In this document: piece by piece, positions 33,996-43,887 of the stretch
Numbering within the stretch: the stretch's first letter is position 1
How the letters are laid out: the number at the start of each line of letters is the position of its first letter
Origin: Erythrobacter longus
GTDB taxonomy: Bacteria; Pseudomonadota; Alphaproteobacteria; Sphingomonadales; Sphingomonadaceae
Direction of reading: 5' to 3'
Assembly (NCBI RefSeq): GCF_000715015.1
Contig: NZ_JMIW01000003.1
Location: forward strand, 1-64,000
Length of the DNA: 64,000 bases
Translations under genes and position numbers: made by a program
Notes under the pieces: generated by a model
Database searches by the model: none
Seen by the model: only the letters and a program-made list of their open reading frames with translations
Told to the model about the DNA's origin: nothing

Positions 33996-35924
33996 TTAGA
34001 GAATTGTCCAGATTACCGTTGCGGCAGGTGCCATGTGCGCTGAGCCCACCACGGGTTCGCCAAGGCCAAGTGCGCTCACGTCAATGTCGTGGGCGGCATA
34101 GTTGAAGGCGAAGATATGGCTCGCTGTGCGGCGGATGCGGATGCCCTCGGGTAAGTCCATCAGATCGAGTCCCGCCTCGCCCGCAATCCTCTCAACCAGC
34201 AAGTCCAAGAGACTGCGATCTGGCCATGCCGCGCAATAGCGGATGTTGTCTCGCGCAAAGACCACGCCCCGTCCGTCTTTCAACGCTAACTCGGGCGACA
34301 GGTCCGTTTCGACCTCTTCGATCCAGCGGCTGATGGTCCAGCCGTCACCTTCGCCCACCACACCATCACGAAGGCTCTCGACCCGCGTGACGGTAATTGG
34401 CACGAGCTTGCGCAATTCCCCCGGCGCGAGGCCTTCGGGGATGGTAAGATTGTGTGTTTTGCTGCCGGAACGCGGACCGATAAGGATAGGACAGGTGAGC
34501 TCCTCGATATCCTTGATCCAAGCGGGAGAGATGTTTGGCAAAGTGGGCACAAACACCGCGCTATAGCCATCCAGCGCCGCATCTACCGACACGATATCGA
34601 CGTCCAATCCGCGCCGCCTCAGCGCCGAATACCACTCATAGACGAGCTCCAGATAGCGGAAGCTCTGGCCTTGTGGCTGAATGCCGTACACCCATGCCGC
34701 ATCATAGGAGAACACCAGCGCGACCTTGGCCTTGGCGATTTCTTGCGGGCCGATCTCACCAATAACATCGGCTACCATCCGCGCTTCATCGGCGGCGGGT
34801 GCATCTGCGCTATCGGGCCGCAGCAACCCTGCGTGCATTTGCTCTTGCGCAAAAGGCGCCTGCCGCCACCGGAAATAGCTCACAAACTCCGCCCCATGCG
34901 CCATCGCCTCGAGCGTCCACAGCGCGACCATTCCATCAAGCGGGGCAGGATTAAACCGTGCCCAGTTTACGGGCCCTGGCTGCTGCTCAATGATCCCCCA
35001 ACGGCCATCGGAGCACCCCCGATAAAGGTCGTGGTGGAAGGCAGCGATATCGGGGTGACCTTGGCGCAGATAGGCGGTTTTCTCCTCTTCGGAGAACCAG
35101 AACTGCTCCAAAAACCCAAGCGGATAGCTATCCCAAGTCGCCACATCGAGATCGCGCCCAACATCGTGGTGATCGAATTCGGTGAAGAAGCCCATGAAGT
35201 TGTGGGTCACATCCCTTCCGGGTGACAAGTCGCGCAAGATCGCCACCTGCGCTGCATTAAAACTCACCACCTGATCAGAGGCAAAGCGGCGGTAATCGAG
35301 CCAGTGGGAGGGGTTCGCCTCGGTCACGGTCAGATGCGGCGGGTCAATCTCTGCAAATGAGCGATATTCCATCGACCAGAAGACATTGCCCCATGCCGTG
35401 TTCAGCGCCTCCACCGTGCCATATCGCGCCGCACACCAAGCACGAAAGGCCTCAGCCGCCGCATCCGAAAAGCTCAGCACCGTATCATGGCAGCCATATT
35501 CGTTATCGGTCTGCCACGCGGTGATGGCGCGGTGCTCGCCATAGCGCTCCGCCAGCGCCCGCGTGATCCGCCGCGATTGCTCACGGTATCCTTGATGCGA
35601 GAAACAATAATGCCGCCGCGAACCAAAGCCGCGCGGGCGTCCCTGTTCATCAATCGCGACCATATCAGGCATAGAATCGACCAGCCATTTGGGCGGGGTC
35701 GCGGTCGGCGTGCATAGCATGATGGTGAGGCCAGCATCCGCCAATGTTTCAATCGCGCGGTCAAGCCAGCCCCAGTCAAACCGCCCCGGTTCAGGTTCAA
35801 TCCGGCTCCATGCAAATTCGCCAATGCGCACGAGCGACAAGCCCATCTCGCGCATCCGCCTCGCGTCGTCAGCCCACATTTCCTCGGGCCAATGTTCAGG
35901 GAAATAGCAGCAGCCGAGTTTCAA
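33996..35924 (-). CDS. GH42 beta-galactosidase family glycosidase
   Basis: A 642-residue GH42 enzyme. The N-terminus KLGCCYFPEHWPEEMWADDA is characteristic. The acid/base is the Glu of WQTDNEYGCH near residue 140 and the nucleophile the Glu of GIIEQQPGPVNW near 312. A trimerisation domain follows from about 395 (VALVFSYDAAWVYGIQPQGQ). No signal peptide is seen, so it acts in the cytoplasm on imported galactosides or arabinopyranosides. A TTG start at 35924 is chosen because GGAG lies seven bases upstream; the frame extends further without a start that suits the family. First gene of the four-gene minus-strand operon. Confidence 0.88.
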   Translation of the reverse strand: MKLGCCYFPEHWPEEMWADDARRMREMGLSLVRIGEFAWSRIEPEPGRFDWGWLDRAIETLADAGLTIMLCTPTATPPKWLVDSMPDMVAIDEQGRPRGFGSRRHYCFSHQGYREQSRRITRALAERYGEHRAITAWQTDNEYGCHDTVLSFSDAAAEAFRAWCAARYGTVEALNTAWGNVFWSMEYRSFAEIDPPHLTVTEANPSHWLDYRRFASDQVVSFNAAQVAILRDLSPGRDVTHNFMGFFTEFDHHDVGRDLDVATWDSYPLGFLEQFWFSEEEKTAYLRQGHPDIAAFHHDLYRGCSDGRWGIIEQQPGPVNWARFNPAPLDGMVALWTLEAMAHGAEFVSYFRWRQAPFAQEQMHAGLLRPDSADAPAADEARMVADVIGEIGPQEIAKAKVALVFSYDAAWVYGIQPQGQSFRYLELVYEWYSALRRRGLDVDIVSVDAALDGYSAVFVPTLPNISPAWIKDIEELTCPILIGPRSGSKTHNLTIPEGLAPGELRKLVPITVTRVESLRDGVVGEGDGWTISRWIEEVETDLSPELALKDGRGVVFARDNIRYCAAWPDRSLLDLLVERIAGEAGLDLMDLPEGIRIRRTASHIFAFNYAAHDIDVSALGLGEPVVGSAHMAPAATVIWTIL

Positions 35925-36035
35925 GCGGATGTCTCCAAAGTGGTTTGGTTCCAAGGCACTATCGACTTTGGCAACTTGTGCAAAACATTTGCTTTGCAAC
36001 GCGCAATAAAGGCCTCCCCCTAGAGCGCGTTTACA

Positions 36036-36057
36036 CATATAAAAATATCTTTATATG
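36036..36057. promoter_or_regulatory. AT-rich palindrome, probable SahR-type operator
   Basis: Perfect inverted arms CATATAAA and TTTATATG are spaced by six bases (AATATC). The site is 11 bases ahead of the ArsR-methyltransferase start. ArsR-family dimers bind such 12-2-12-like AT-rich sites, and S-adenosylhomocysteine-responsive SahR regulators control metF/metH in other bacteria. The sequence is seen; the regulator identity is inferred. Confidence 0.65.
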
Positions 36058-36068
36058 ATACTCTCACA

Positions 36069-37079
36069 ATGGTCATCGACGCAATTTTCAAGGCCCTGGC
36101 GGACCCCACAAGGCTGCGCATTGCCCGGCTCCTATCGACAATGGAGCTGGCGGTGGGCGAGCTTGCCGCTGTGCTGGGGCAAAGCCAGCCGCGTGTGTCG
36201 CGCCATGTTGGCATCTTGTGCGATGCAGGTCTTGCTGAACGCAGGCGCGAGGGAAGCTGGGTTTTCCTGCGTGCGGTGAGCGGTGATGGGGCTGATGTGG
36301 GTGGCGGTCCAGTTCATTCGGCGCTGGGCCATTTGCTCGCCGTGGCTGAGGCGGAGAATGCGGATTTTGCAAAAACCTGCGCCGATGATCGCCGCAAACT
36401 TGCCGCGATCCGCCAATTGCGCGAGGCCAATGCCGAAGAGTATTTCGCGCAGCACGCCAGCGAATGGGACGAATTGCGCGCGATGCACACGCCCGATGCG
36501 CAGGTTGAAGAGCAATTGCTAGCCGCGCTTGGCGATGCACCGCTTGGCGCGGTTCTCGATATTGGCACTGGCACAGGCCGTATGGCTGAGCTTTTCGCAG
36601 ACCATGCACAGCGGATTGCAGCGCTGGATAAGAACGTCGAAATGCTGCGTTTTGCGAGAGCCAAATTGCAGCATCTGCCAGCTGGCAAAGTCGATCTGGT
36701 ACAAGGGGATTTTGCAAGCCTACCCTTTCCTGATGCGAGCTTTGACACGGTCCTTTTGCATCAAGTGCTCCACTTTGCGCAGGACCCTGCCATTGCGCTT
36801 TCAGAAGCGGCGCGGGTGGCGAATTCGGGCGCGCGCATTGCGATTGTCGATTTTGCCGCCCACGACCGCGAATACTTACGCGACCGGCATCAGCATGCGC
36901 GCCTCGGCTTTTCCGATGAACAGATGCACGCGCTTTTGCGCAATGCAGGTTTCATCCCGGCTAAGCCATACGCGATGGATGGCGGGGAACTGATCGTAAA
37001 AATCTGGATTGGAAAGCGGCAGGACGCTGCCACCGATCCTACGCCAAATATCCCCTTTCAAAAAAGCACAAACCCATGA
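36069..37079 (+). CDS. ArsR-type regulator fused to a SAM-dependent methyltransferase
   Basis: A 336-residue fusion. Residues 1-75 are an ArsR helix-turn-helix (ALADPTRLRIARLLSTMELA, QPRVSRHVGILCDAGL). Residues 130-310 form a class I methyltransferase with motif I LDIGTGTGRMAELF near 163 and VDLVQGDFASLPFPDASFDT. No metal-binding cysteine pair of the ArsR/SmtB type is seen in the HTH. It is the first gene of the metF-metH operon with a four-base overlap to metF. The methyltransferase fold may act as a SAM/SAH sensor rather than an enzyme, which would fit SahR-like control of the methionine cycle. No good ribosome site lies before the ATG. Confidence 0.85.
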   Translation: MVIDAIFKALADPTRLRIARLLSTMELAVGELAAVLGQSQPRVSRHVGILCDAGLAERRREGSWVFLRAVSGDGADVGGGPVHSALGHLLAVAEAENADFAKTCADDRRKLAAIRQLREANAEEYFAQHASEWDELRAMHTPDAQVEEQLLAALGDAPLGAVLDIGTGTGRMAELFADHAQRIAALDKNVEMLRFARAKLQHLPAGKVDLVQGDFASLPFPDASFDTVLLHQVLHFAQDPAIALSEAARVANSGARIAIVDFAAHDREYLRDRHQHARLGFSDEQMHALLRNAGFIPAKPYAMDGGELIVKIWIGKRQDAATDPTPNIPFQKSTNP

Positions 37080-38008
37080 CCTCTGTCCCGTCCCTCAACC
37101 AAATGCATGAAGCGCGCACCGCGCTTGATAGCCCGCTGTTCTCCGACCTTCCCGGAGATATCGACATCAGCTTCGAGTTCTTTCCGCCCAAGACGGAGAA
37201 GATGGCTCAGACCCTGCAAGAGAGCGTTGCAACGCTGCAGCCTCTCGGCCCGCGTTTTGTGTCGGTGACTTACGGCGCAGGGGGCACCACCCGCGAACGC
37301 ACCCATGCGGAAGTTGTGCGGGTGCAGAACGAAACCAGGATTCCAGCCGCCGCGCACCTCACCTGTGTCAACGCGACCAAAGATGAAGTGAACGCGGTTG
37401 CGCGCCATTATTGGGAAAGCGGCATTCGCCATATCGTGGCGCTGCGCGGCGATGCGCCTGATGGCGGGGCGTACAGCCCTCATCCGGGCGGTTATGCCAA
37501 TGCGGTGGAGCTTATCGCGGGGCTCAAACAGGTTGCGGATTTTGAAATCTCGGTCGCAGCCTATCCAGAGGTTCACCCTGACAGTCCCGATGCGCAAACC
37601 GATATCGACAATCTGAAAGCAAAATTTGACGCAGGCGCCGACCGCGCGATTACGCAGTTTTTCTTCGATCCTGAATGCTTCTTCCGTTTTCGTGACGAAG
37701 CGGCGGCGGCCGGGATTGATGCAGAAATTGTTCCCGGTGTGATGCCAGTGATGAGCTTTGCCGCGGTTCAGCGGATGAGCGGGCTTTGCGGAACATCTAT
37801 CCCCTCGTGGATGGAAGGGCTGTTCGATGGCCTCGATGAACGCCCCGCTGCTCGCCAATTGGTAAGCGCCACTATCGCTGCGGAATTGTGCCGCAAGCTT
37901 TATGCAGGCGGCGTGCGCCAGTTTCACTTTTACACACTCAACCGTGCAGAGCTTAGTTATGCAATCTGCCACATGCTTGGGAAACGACCCGTCGGAGTAG
38001 CCACATGA
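37076..38008 (+). CDS. metF: 5,10-methylenetetrahydrofolate reductase
   Basis: A 310-residue FAD-dependent TIM-barrel enzyme that makes 5-methyltetrahydrofolate for methionine synthase. Seen: the ISFEFFPPKTEKM opening with the catalytic glutamate, VSVTYGAGGTTRERT, HLTCVNATKDEV and HIVALRGDAPDGG, all family hallmarks. Length is typical. The start overlaps the regulator's stop (ATGA), and its own end overlaps the metH N-part by four bases, so the genes are translationally coupled. Confidence 0.96.
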   Translation: MTSVPSLNQMHEARTALDSPLFSDLPGDIDISFEFFPPKTEKMAQTLQESVATLQPLGPRFVSVTYGAGGTTRERTHAEVVRVQNETRIPAAAHLTCVNATKDEVNAVARHYWESGIRHIVALRGDAPDGGAYSPHPGGYANAVELIAGLKQVADFEISVAAYPEVHPDSPDAQTDIDNLKAKFDAGADRAITQFFFDPECFFRFRDEAAAAGIDAEIVPGVMPVMSFAAVQRMSGLCGTSIPSWMEGLFDGLDERPAARQLVSATIAAELCRKLYAGGVRQFHFYTLNRAELSYAICHMLGKRPVGVAT

Positions 38009-39051
38009 ACGCGCGCACAAAACTTGAGGCGGCGGCCGCTGAACGAATTCTGATATTCGACGGTGCGTTCGGCACACAGATTCAGAACCGCAAGCTTTCC
38101 GAAGAGGATTATGCGGGTGATCTGGGTCTGGGTGCGGATCAGAAGGGCAATAACGATATCCTTGCGCTTACCCGCCCCGATGTGATTGCCGATATCACGC
38201 GCAGCTATCTCGATGCAGGCTCTGACGTGATCTCGACCAACACGTTCAGCGCCAATCGCATCAGCCAAGCCGATTATGCCGCCGAGGATCAAGTGGCGGC
38301 AATCAATATCGCGTCTGGCAAGATCGCGCGCGAATTGGCGGATGAATATGAGGCGAAAGACGGCAAGCCACGCTTTGTGGCTGGCGCGATTGGGCCGACC
38401 AACAAGACGCTTTCGCTGAGCCCCGATGTCGAAGACCCCGGTTACCGTGAAATCGACTTTGATGAGCTGACCGCAGTTTACAAGGAGCAGGCCGCCGCTT
38501 TGATCGAAGGCGGCTGCGATTTCATCCTGATCGAGACGGTGTTCGATACACTCAACGCCAAGGCCGGGATCATGGCGGTGAAACAGCTTGAGGCAGAGCT
38601 TGGGCAAGAGGTGCCGGTGATGATCTCGATGACGCTCACCGATCTGTCTGGCCGCAATCTCTCAGGGCACACGGTTGAGGCGTTCTGGTATGCGGTGCGC
38701 CATGCAAAGCCGCTCACGATTGGCCTTAATTGCAGCTTTGGCGCTGACCAATTGCGCCCGCATGTAAAAGCGCTCTCAGCCCTCGCGGACACGCTCATCA
38801 TGGCTTATCCCAACGCAGGCCTTCCCAATGAGCTGGGCGAATATGACGAGATGCCGGACACGACCGCTGGTCTTGTGAAGCAGTGGGCGCAAGGGGGACA
38901 GGTCAATATTTTGGGCGGGTGCTGCGGGTCGTCGCCTGAACATATCAAGGCGATTGCCGAGGCGGTGAAGGGCCTGCCACCGCGCGAAATTCCGACGCCT
39001 GAGACCGCGATGCGCTTGTCGGGTCTTGAAGCCTTCACCTTTGCAGCATGA
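38005..39051 (+). CDS. metH: Methionine synthase N-terminal part (homocysteine methyltransferase domain)
   Basis: A 348-residue protein equal to the first module of cobalamin-dependent MetH. It opens with ILIFDGAFGTQIQNRKL. The zinc-binding cysteines are in GLNCSFG (about residue 244) and GGCCGSS (about 307-308), which activate homocysteine. The other modules are on a separate gene after a GNAT gene. MetH split in two polypeptides is known in Sphingomonadales and other Alphaproteobacteria. Both ends overlap their neighbours by four bases. Confidence 0.94.
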   Translation: MNARTKLEAAAAERILIFDGAFGTQIQNRKLSEEDYAGDLGLGADQKGNNDILALTRPDVIADITRSYLDAGSDVISTNTFSANRISQADYAAEDQVAAINIASGKIARELADEYEAKDGKPRFVAGAIGPTNKTLSLSPDVEDPGYREIDFDELTAVYKEQAAALIEGGCDFILIETVFDTLNAKAGIMAVKQLEAELGQEVPVMISMTLTDLSGRNLSGHTVEAFWYAVRHAKPLTIGLNCSFGADQLRPHVKALSALADTLIMAYPNAGLPNELGEYDEMPDTTAGLVKQWAQGGQVNILGGCCGSSPEHIKAIAEAVKGLPPREIPTPETAMRLSGLEAFTFAA

Positions 39052-39614
39052 GCGTGTCCCCCGTTGATAGGCCCCACGCCGATAGAATTGCGGTGCGCGA
39101 GGCTGGCGTTGCAGATGCAGAGCGCCTGTCGCTTGTCTCTGATGCGACCTTCCTTGAGACCTTCGCGCATGAAATTCCGGGTGAGGCGATGCTCGCCCAT
39201 TGCCGGGAAAAACACGCGCCAGAATACCTTTCTGGTCTTCTTGGAAACGGGGCGCGGGCCTGGCTTGCTGAGATTGAGGGAACGCCTATCGGATATGCCC
39301 TGCTAATCCCTTCGCCCGAACTCGACGCCGTGGTTGAGGGGGATGTGGAGCTTAAGAAGATCTACGTCCTCTCGCGCTTTCAGGGAACTGGCACAGCGCA
39401 GCGCCTTATGGCTGAGGCGGTTAGCGCGGCCCAAGGCAACAAGCGCCTGCTGCTTGGCGTCAAGGACGACAACCACCGCGCGATTAGCTTCTACAAAAGC
39501 CAGGGCTTCGAAATCATCGGAACCCGCCAATTCAATGTTGGCGGTCAGCTTTACGACGACTTTGTCTTTGCCCGCGACCTCACCCGAACAGTGATTGGGG
39601 AAACCACCACATGA
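39048..39614 (+). CDS. GNAT-family N-acetyltransferase
   Basis: A 188-residue acetyltransferase. The acetyl-CoA motif is [20 protein letters not shown] (a Q/R-x-x-G-x-G/A variant), followed by [20 protein letters not shown], the usual motif B. It lies between the two metH genes and overlaps each by four bases (ATGA), so it must be made with them. The substrate is unknown; it may acetylate a small amine, an amino acid or a protein. No known step of methionine synthesis needs it. Confidence 0.9.
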   Translation: MSVSPVDRPHADRIAVREAGVADAERLSLVSDATFLETFAHEIPGEAMLAHCREKHAPEYLSGLLGNGARAWLAEIEGTPIGYALLIPSPELDAVVEGDVELKKIYVLSRFQGTGTAQRLMAEAVSAAQGNKRLLLGVKDDNHRAISFYKSQGFEIIGTRQFNVGGQLYDDFVFARDLTRTVIGETTT

Positions 39615-42253
39615 CCGGCCAATCCGCCTCCAGTTTCATCAATATCGGTGAGCGCACCAATGTAACCGGTTCAGCCCAGTTCAAGAAGCTCATCATGGCC
39701 GATGACTACGCCGCCGCCGTCGAGGTTGCTCGCAGCCAAGTCGAGAACGGCGCGCAGGTGATCGACGTCAATATGGACGAAGGGCTGCTCGATGCGAAAC
39801 ACGCGATGACTACCTTCTTGAAGCTGATTGCAGCTGAGCCTGATATCGCCCGGGTTCCGGTGATGATCGATTCGTCAAAATGGGACGTGATCGAAGCAGG
39901 GCTCAAATGCGTATCGGGCAAGCCCATCGTCAATTCGATCAGTATGAAAGAGGGTGAGGAGCAATTCCTCGAACAAGCGCGCAAATGCATGGCGTACGGC
40001 GCTGCCGTGGTGGTCATGGCGTTTGATGAAGCGGGCCAAGCCGACACCAAGGAACGCAAGGTCGAGATCTGCAAGCGCGCCTATGACCTGCTCGTCGGGA
40101 TCGGGTTTCCGCCCGAAGACATCATCTTCGATCCCAATGTCTTTGCCGTCGCGACCGGGATTGAAGACCACGACCGTTATGGACTCGATTTCATCGAAGC
40201 CTGCACCGAGATCAAGAAACAATGCCCTCATGTGAAGACCAGCGGAGGGCTTTCCAACCTCTCCTTCTCCTTTCGCGGGAATGAGACTGTGCGCCGGGCA
40301 ATGCACTCGGTCTTTCTCTATCACGCCATCCCCGCAGGGCTCGACATGGCGATCGTCAATGCGGGCCAGCTTGATGTGTATGACACTATCGACCCCGTTC
40401 TTCGCGATGCCTGCGAAGACGTGATCTTGATGCGCCCGGTTGAAGGTGAGGATAGCGCGACAGAACGCCTCATCAATCTAGCGGAAAGCTTCAAGGGCAA
40501 GAGCAAGGAAGACGACAAGCAGGCGGCGGAATGGCGCGGCTGGGAGGTCTCCAAACGCCTCGAACACGCGCTCGTCAAAGGGATTGATGCGCATATCGTC
40601 GATGACACGGAGATTATGCGCGCGCAGATTTTCGAGGCCGGTGGTCGCCCCATCGAAGTGATCGAAGGCCCGCTGATGGACGGGATGAACGTTGTCGGCG
40701 ACCTGTTTGGTTCAGGCAAAATGTTCCTGCCCCAAGTGGTCAAATCCGCGCGCGTTATGAAAAAGGCGGTCGGGCACCTCATCCCCTTTATCGAGGCGGA
40801 AAAAGAATTGCTGCCAGAGGCCGAGCGCACCTCCAAAGGCACGATCATCATGGCCACCGTCAAAGGCGATGTGCACGATATCGGCAAAAATATCGTTGGC
40901 GTGGTCTTGCAGTGCAATGGCTATGAAGTGGTGGACATGGGCGTGATGGTGCCCTGGCAGGACATCCTTAAAGCCGCGAACGATCACAAGGCCGATATGA
41001 TTGGTCTGTCGGGCCTCATCACTCCATCCTTGGACGAGATGGTGACGGTGGCCGAAGAAATGCAAGCGGCGGGCATGACCATGCCGCTCCTCATCGGCGG
41101 AGCAACCACCAGCAGGGTTCACACGGCGCTAAAAATCGATCCGGTTTATGATGGGCCTGTGATCCACGTGCTGGATGCAAGCCGCGCAGTTGGCGTTGCG
41201 TCCAAACTGCTCTCCGACACGCTTCGCGATCCTTTCGTTGAAGAAACGTCGAACGAATATGAGAAGGTGCGCGTGGCGCGGGCTGGGAAGAGCGAAAAAG
41301 CGCTCCTTCCCCTCAAAGAGGCGCGGGGCAATTTTTACGACGCTTTCCTGAGCGACAAGCCTGCGCCCCCGCTCCAACCGGGTGACCATCTGTTCGAAGA
41401 ATGGCCATTGGATGATCTGGTCAAGGTGTTCGACTGGACGCCGTTCTTCCGCGCATGGGAATTGCACGGCGTTTATCCGCGCATCCTCGAGGATGAAGTG
41501 GTGGGGGAGGCTGCCCGCAACCTTAAAGCGGATGCTGACGCGATGCTGGAAAAGATCATCGCGGAGAAGTGGCTCACTGCCAAAGCCGTCGTTGGCCTGT
41601 GGCCGTGCGCGCGCGCTCACGATTGCCGCGATGATGTGATGATCCATTTGAGCGAGGCTAAGCATATCCGGATGCCGTTCCTGCGCCAACAAGTGATCAA
41701 AAGCCGCGACCGCGCGAATATGTGCCTCGCCGACTTCATCGACCCTGCTGGCGATTGGATCGGCGGCTTTGTTGTCGGTATTCACGGGATCGAGCCGCAT
41801 ATCGAAGCTTTCCGCGCGGACAAGGACGATTATTCCGACATCCTTCTAAAAGCGCTCGCTGACCGTTTTGCCGAAGCTTTGGCGGAGCGGCTTCACCAAC
41901 ACGTGCGCACCGACCTTTGGGGATATGCGCCCGGTGAACAACTCACCAATGAGGCGCTGATCAAAGAGCAATATCGCGGCATACGACCAGCGCCCGGTTA
42001 TCCGGCTGTGCCCGATCATTCCTTGAAGCCGATTTTGTTCGACATGCTTAATGCAGAGGCCAAGATCGGGGTGTCGTTAACAGAAAGCTTTGCCATGTTG
42101 CCCACGGCTGCTGTCAGCGGGCTTTACTTTGGTCACCCCGAATCGCAGTATTTCGGGGTCGCAAAGATCGGCCAAGACCAGCTTGAAGACTATGCCAAGC
42201 GCCGCCTTGTGGACATCGCGGTGGCGGAGCGCTGGCTCAGACCTAACCTCTAA
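39611..42253 (+). CDS. metH: Methionine synthase C-terminal part (folate, B12 and reactivation domains)
   Basis: An 880-residue protein carrying three MetH modules. Residues 1-290 are the methyltetrahydrofolate domain ([17 protein letters not shown]). Residues 330-540 are the cobalamin cap and B12 domain with [12 protein letters not shown] near 418, whose His is the lower axial ligand. Residues 570-880 form the AdoMet reactivation domain with [13 protein letters not shown] near 793. It works with the N-part encoded 560 bases upstream. Last gene of the coupled operon. No clear terminator follows; a short CCCAGTT/AACTGGG hairpin lies about 95 bases downstream. Confidence 0.95.
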   Translation: MTGQSASSFINIGERTNVTGSAQFKKLIMADDYAAAVEVARSQVENGAQVIDVNMDEGLLDAKHAMTTFLKLIAAEPDIARVPVMIDSSKWDVIEAGLKCVSGKPIVNSISMKEGEEQFLEQARKCMAYGAAVVVMAFDEAGQADTKERKVEICKRAYDLLVGIGFPPEDIIFDPNVFAVATGIEDHDRYGLDFIEACTEIKKQCPHVKTSGGLSNLSFSFRGNETVRRAMHSVFLYHAIPAGLDMAIVNAGQLDVYDTIDPVLRDACEDVILMRPVEGEDSATERLINLAESFKGKSKEDDKQAAEWRGWEVSKRLEHALVKGIDAHIVDDTEIMRAQIFEAGGRPIEVIEGPLMDGMNVVGDLFGSGKMFLPQVVKSARVMKKAVGHLIPFIEAEKELLPEAERTSKGTIIMATVKGDVHDIGKNIVGVVLQCNGYEVVDMGVMVPWQDILKAANDHKADMIGLSGLITPSLDEMVTVAEEMQAAGMTMPLLIGGATTSRVHTALKIDPVYDGPVIHVLDASRAVGVASKLLSDTLRDPFVEETSNEYEKVRVARAGKSEKALLPLKEARGNFYDAFLSDKPAPPLQPGDHLFEEWPLDDLVKVFDWTPFFRAWELHGVYPRILEDEVVGEAARNLKADADAMLEKIIAEKWLTAKAVVGLWPCARAHDCRDDVMIHLSEAKHIRMPFLRQQVIKSRDRANMCLADFIDPAGDWIGGFVVGIHGIEPHIEAFRADKDDYSDILLKALADRFAEALAERLHQHVRTDLWGYAPGEQLTNEALIKEQYRGIRPAPGYPAVPDHSLKPILFDMLNAEAKIGVSLTESFAMLPTAAVSGLYFGHPESQYFGVAKIGQDQLEDYAKRRLVDIAVAERWLRPNL

Positions 42254-42496
42254 GAGCCTGTCACAGCGGCAAAAACTGTGGTCTTCTGCACAGTTTGCTC
42301 AGCAAAAACGCGTATACCTCTCGCAAGGTAAGAGGCGCAGTTCGGCGTGCCCCAGTTCAAGACAACTGGGTCAAAAGGGCTGCAATTGCGCGCCGACACG
42401 ATACGAAATGGCTCGACAGTTTTGTAAAGATACGTAATAACCAAAGTGTTAATTTTGCCGAGCGTTAGGACTATCCGACGGGTAGAGGGGGATGAA

Positions 42497-42922
42497 ATGA
42501 TGATTCGCAAATTTGCGGCGGCTTTGGTTTTGGGATGCGCGGTAAGCGCTTCGCCAGCGATGGCACAGGATTTGGTGCACCAGCCAATCAGCCCCACCTT
42601 TGGTGGTAACCCTTTCAACTCAAACCACATTCTTGGCATTGCCAATGCTCAGAACAAGACGACCGATCCCAATGCGGTGAACCGCAACGATCAGTCCAGC
42701 ATATTTGCCCGCCAGCTCGAATCGCGGCTTTTGTCGGCTCTCTCCTCTCAAATCGTTGATGCGATTTTCGGAGATAATCCTCAGGAGTAGGGCACGATCA
42801 CTTTTGGTGGACAGACAATTGAGTTCTTCCGCAGTCTGGATGAGGTCACGTTGATTATTCGCGATGACAATTCCGGCGAAGAAACACGCATCGTCATTCC
42901 TCTGTTCATCGAGGTCAATTGA
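42497..42922 (+). pseudogene. csgF: Curli assembly factor CsgF with an in-frame TAG
   Basis: CsgF is the small extracellular partner of the CsgG pore. A signal peptide (MMIRKFAAALVLGCAVSASP to AMAQ) precedes the conserved PTFGGNPFNSNHILGIANAQ region and KTTDP, then a helix (FARQLESRLLSALSSQIVDA). A TAG at 42788-42790 stops the frame after 97 residues. The same frame continues with GTITFGGQTIEFFRSLDEVT and LIIRDDNSGEETRIVIPLFI, the C-terminal beta domain, ending in a TGA that overlaps csgG. CAG to TAG is the simplest change. The short product keeps the N-terminal part that binds CsgG. AGAGGGG is upstream of the first ATG. Confidence 0.88.
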
Positions 42923-43887
42923 TGCGTTCTTTCGTGAAGCTTGGGCTTGCAGGCCTTTGCGCGCTCTCACTGGGCGGTTGCATGAGTCTGGCGCAGGATG
43001 GCCGGGACTTTCTGCCTGAGACGACCAGTCTCGCCTATTTCCCGAAAAAGACACAAACGCAAAATTTGTTGCACCAATTGCCTGCGCCTCAGCGTCAGGT
43101 GGCAATCGCGGTGTACGGCTTTAGCGATCAAACGGGTCAGTTTCGTCCGACCAACACGGGGCAGACGCTTTCGCGCGCTGTCACGCAAGGTGCGGGCTCT
43201 ATCCTGGTAAAAGCTCTGCAAGATGCGGGCAATCGCCAATGGTTTACCGTTGTTGAGCGCGAGCGTCTCGATAATCTCCTGAAAGAGCGTCAGATCATCG
43301 GCGAAATGCGCAAGCGTTATCTGGGTGAGCAGCAGGTTGACCCTAATGCGCTTCCTGCGCTGCTGTTTGCAGGTGTCCTGCTTGAAGGCGGGATCATCGG
43401 ATATGACACCAACACGGTGACAGGCGGCGCTGGTGCAGCGTTTCTTGGTATTGGTGCTCGCACCGAATATCGCCAGGACACGGTAACCGTTTATTTGCGC
43501 GCTGTATCGGTTCGCACAGGCGAGGTTCTGACTAACGTTCAGGCCTCGAAGACAATCGCAAGTCAGGCTATCGGCGCGAGCGCCTATCGCTTTGTGGCAT
43601 TCCGCGAACTGCTTGAAGCTGAGGCGGGGATCACCTCGAACGAGCCTGATCAGGTTGCTTTGCAGCAAGCGATTGAAAAGGCCGTCTATGGTCTTGTGCT
43701 CGAAGGCGTGGACCTTGGGCTTTGGCGTTTTGCCGATTCAGATGCATCACAGGCTTTGATGAGCACTTATCGTGCCGAACGCGATGGAATTTACGACGCG
43801 GATGATGTTCAGGACGCGGTTGAACGGGCAGGCTCACTTACCGCGCTGAATGTCGTTGATCGCGACGACGATGAAGAAGGTTCTTGA
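42922..43887 (+). CDS. csgG: Curli secretion channel CsgG
   Basis: A 321-residue outer-membrane lipoprotein that forms the nonameric curli export pore. The lipobox is CALSLGGC. Family features seen: QVAIAVYGFSDQTGQFRPTN, WFTVVERERLDNLLKERQII, GVLLEGGIIGYDTNTVTGG and GIGARTEYRQDTVTVYLRAV. The ATG overlaps the csgF stop as TGATG. The C-terminal acidic tail (DRDDDEEGS) is longer than I would expect. No csgE gene is seen nearby, so gating by CsgE must come from elsewhere or be absent. Confidence 0.95.
   Translation: MRSFVKLGLAGLCALSLGGCMSLAQDGRDFLPETTSLAYFPKKTQTQNLLHQLPAPQRQVAIAVYGFSDQTGQFRPTNTGQTLSRAVTQGAGSILVKALQDAGNRQWFTVVERERLDNLLKERQIIGEMRKRYLGEQQVDPNALPALLFAGVLLEGGIIGYDTNTVTGGAGAAFLGIGARTEYRQDTVTVYLRAVSVRTGEVLTNVQASKTIASQAIGASAYRFVAFRELLEAEAGITSNEPDQVALQQAIEKAVYGLVLEGVDLGLWRFADSDASQALMSTYRAERDGIYDADDVQDAVERAGSLTALNVVDRDDDEEGS

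Noticed and set aside
37058..38077. Minus-strand frame of 339 codons opposite metF
   Set aside because: Antisense shadow of a conserved gene in G+C-rich DNA.
18473..42790. Stop-codon reassignment to explain in-frame TAA and TAG
   Set aside because: Many intact genes here end in TAA or TAG at the expected place, so recoding is not needed.
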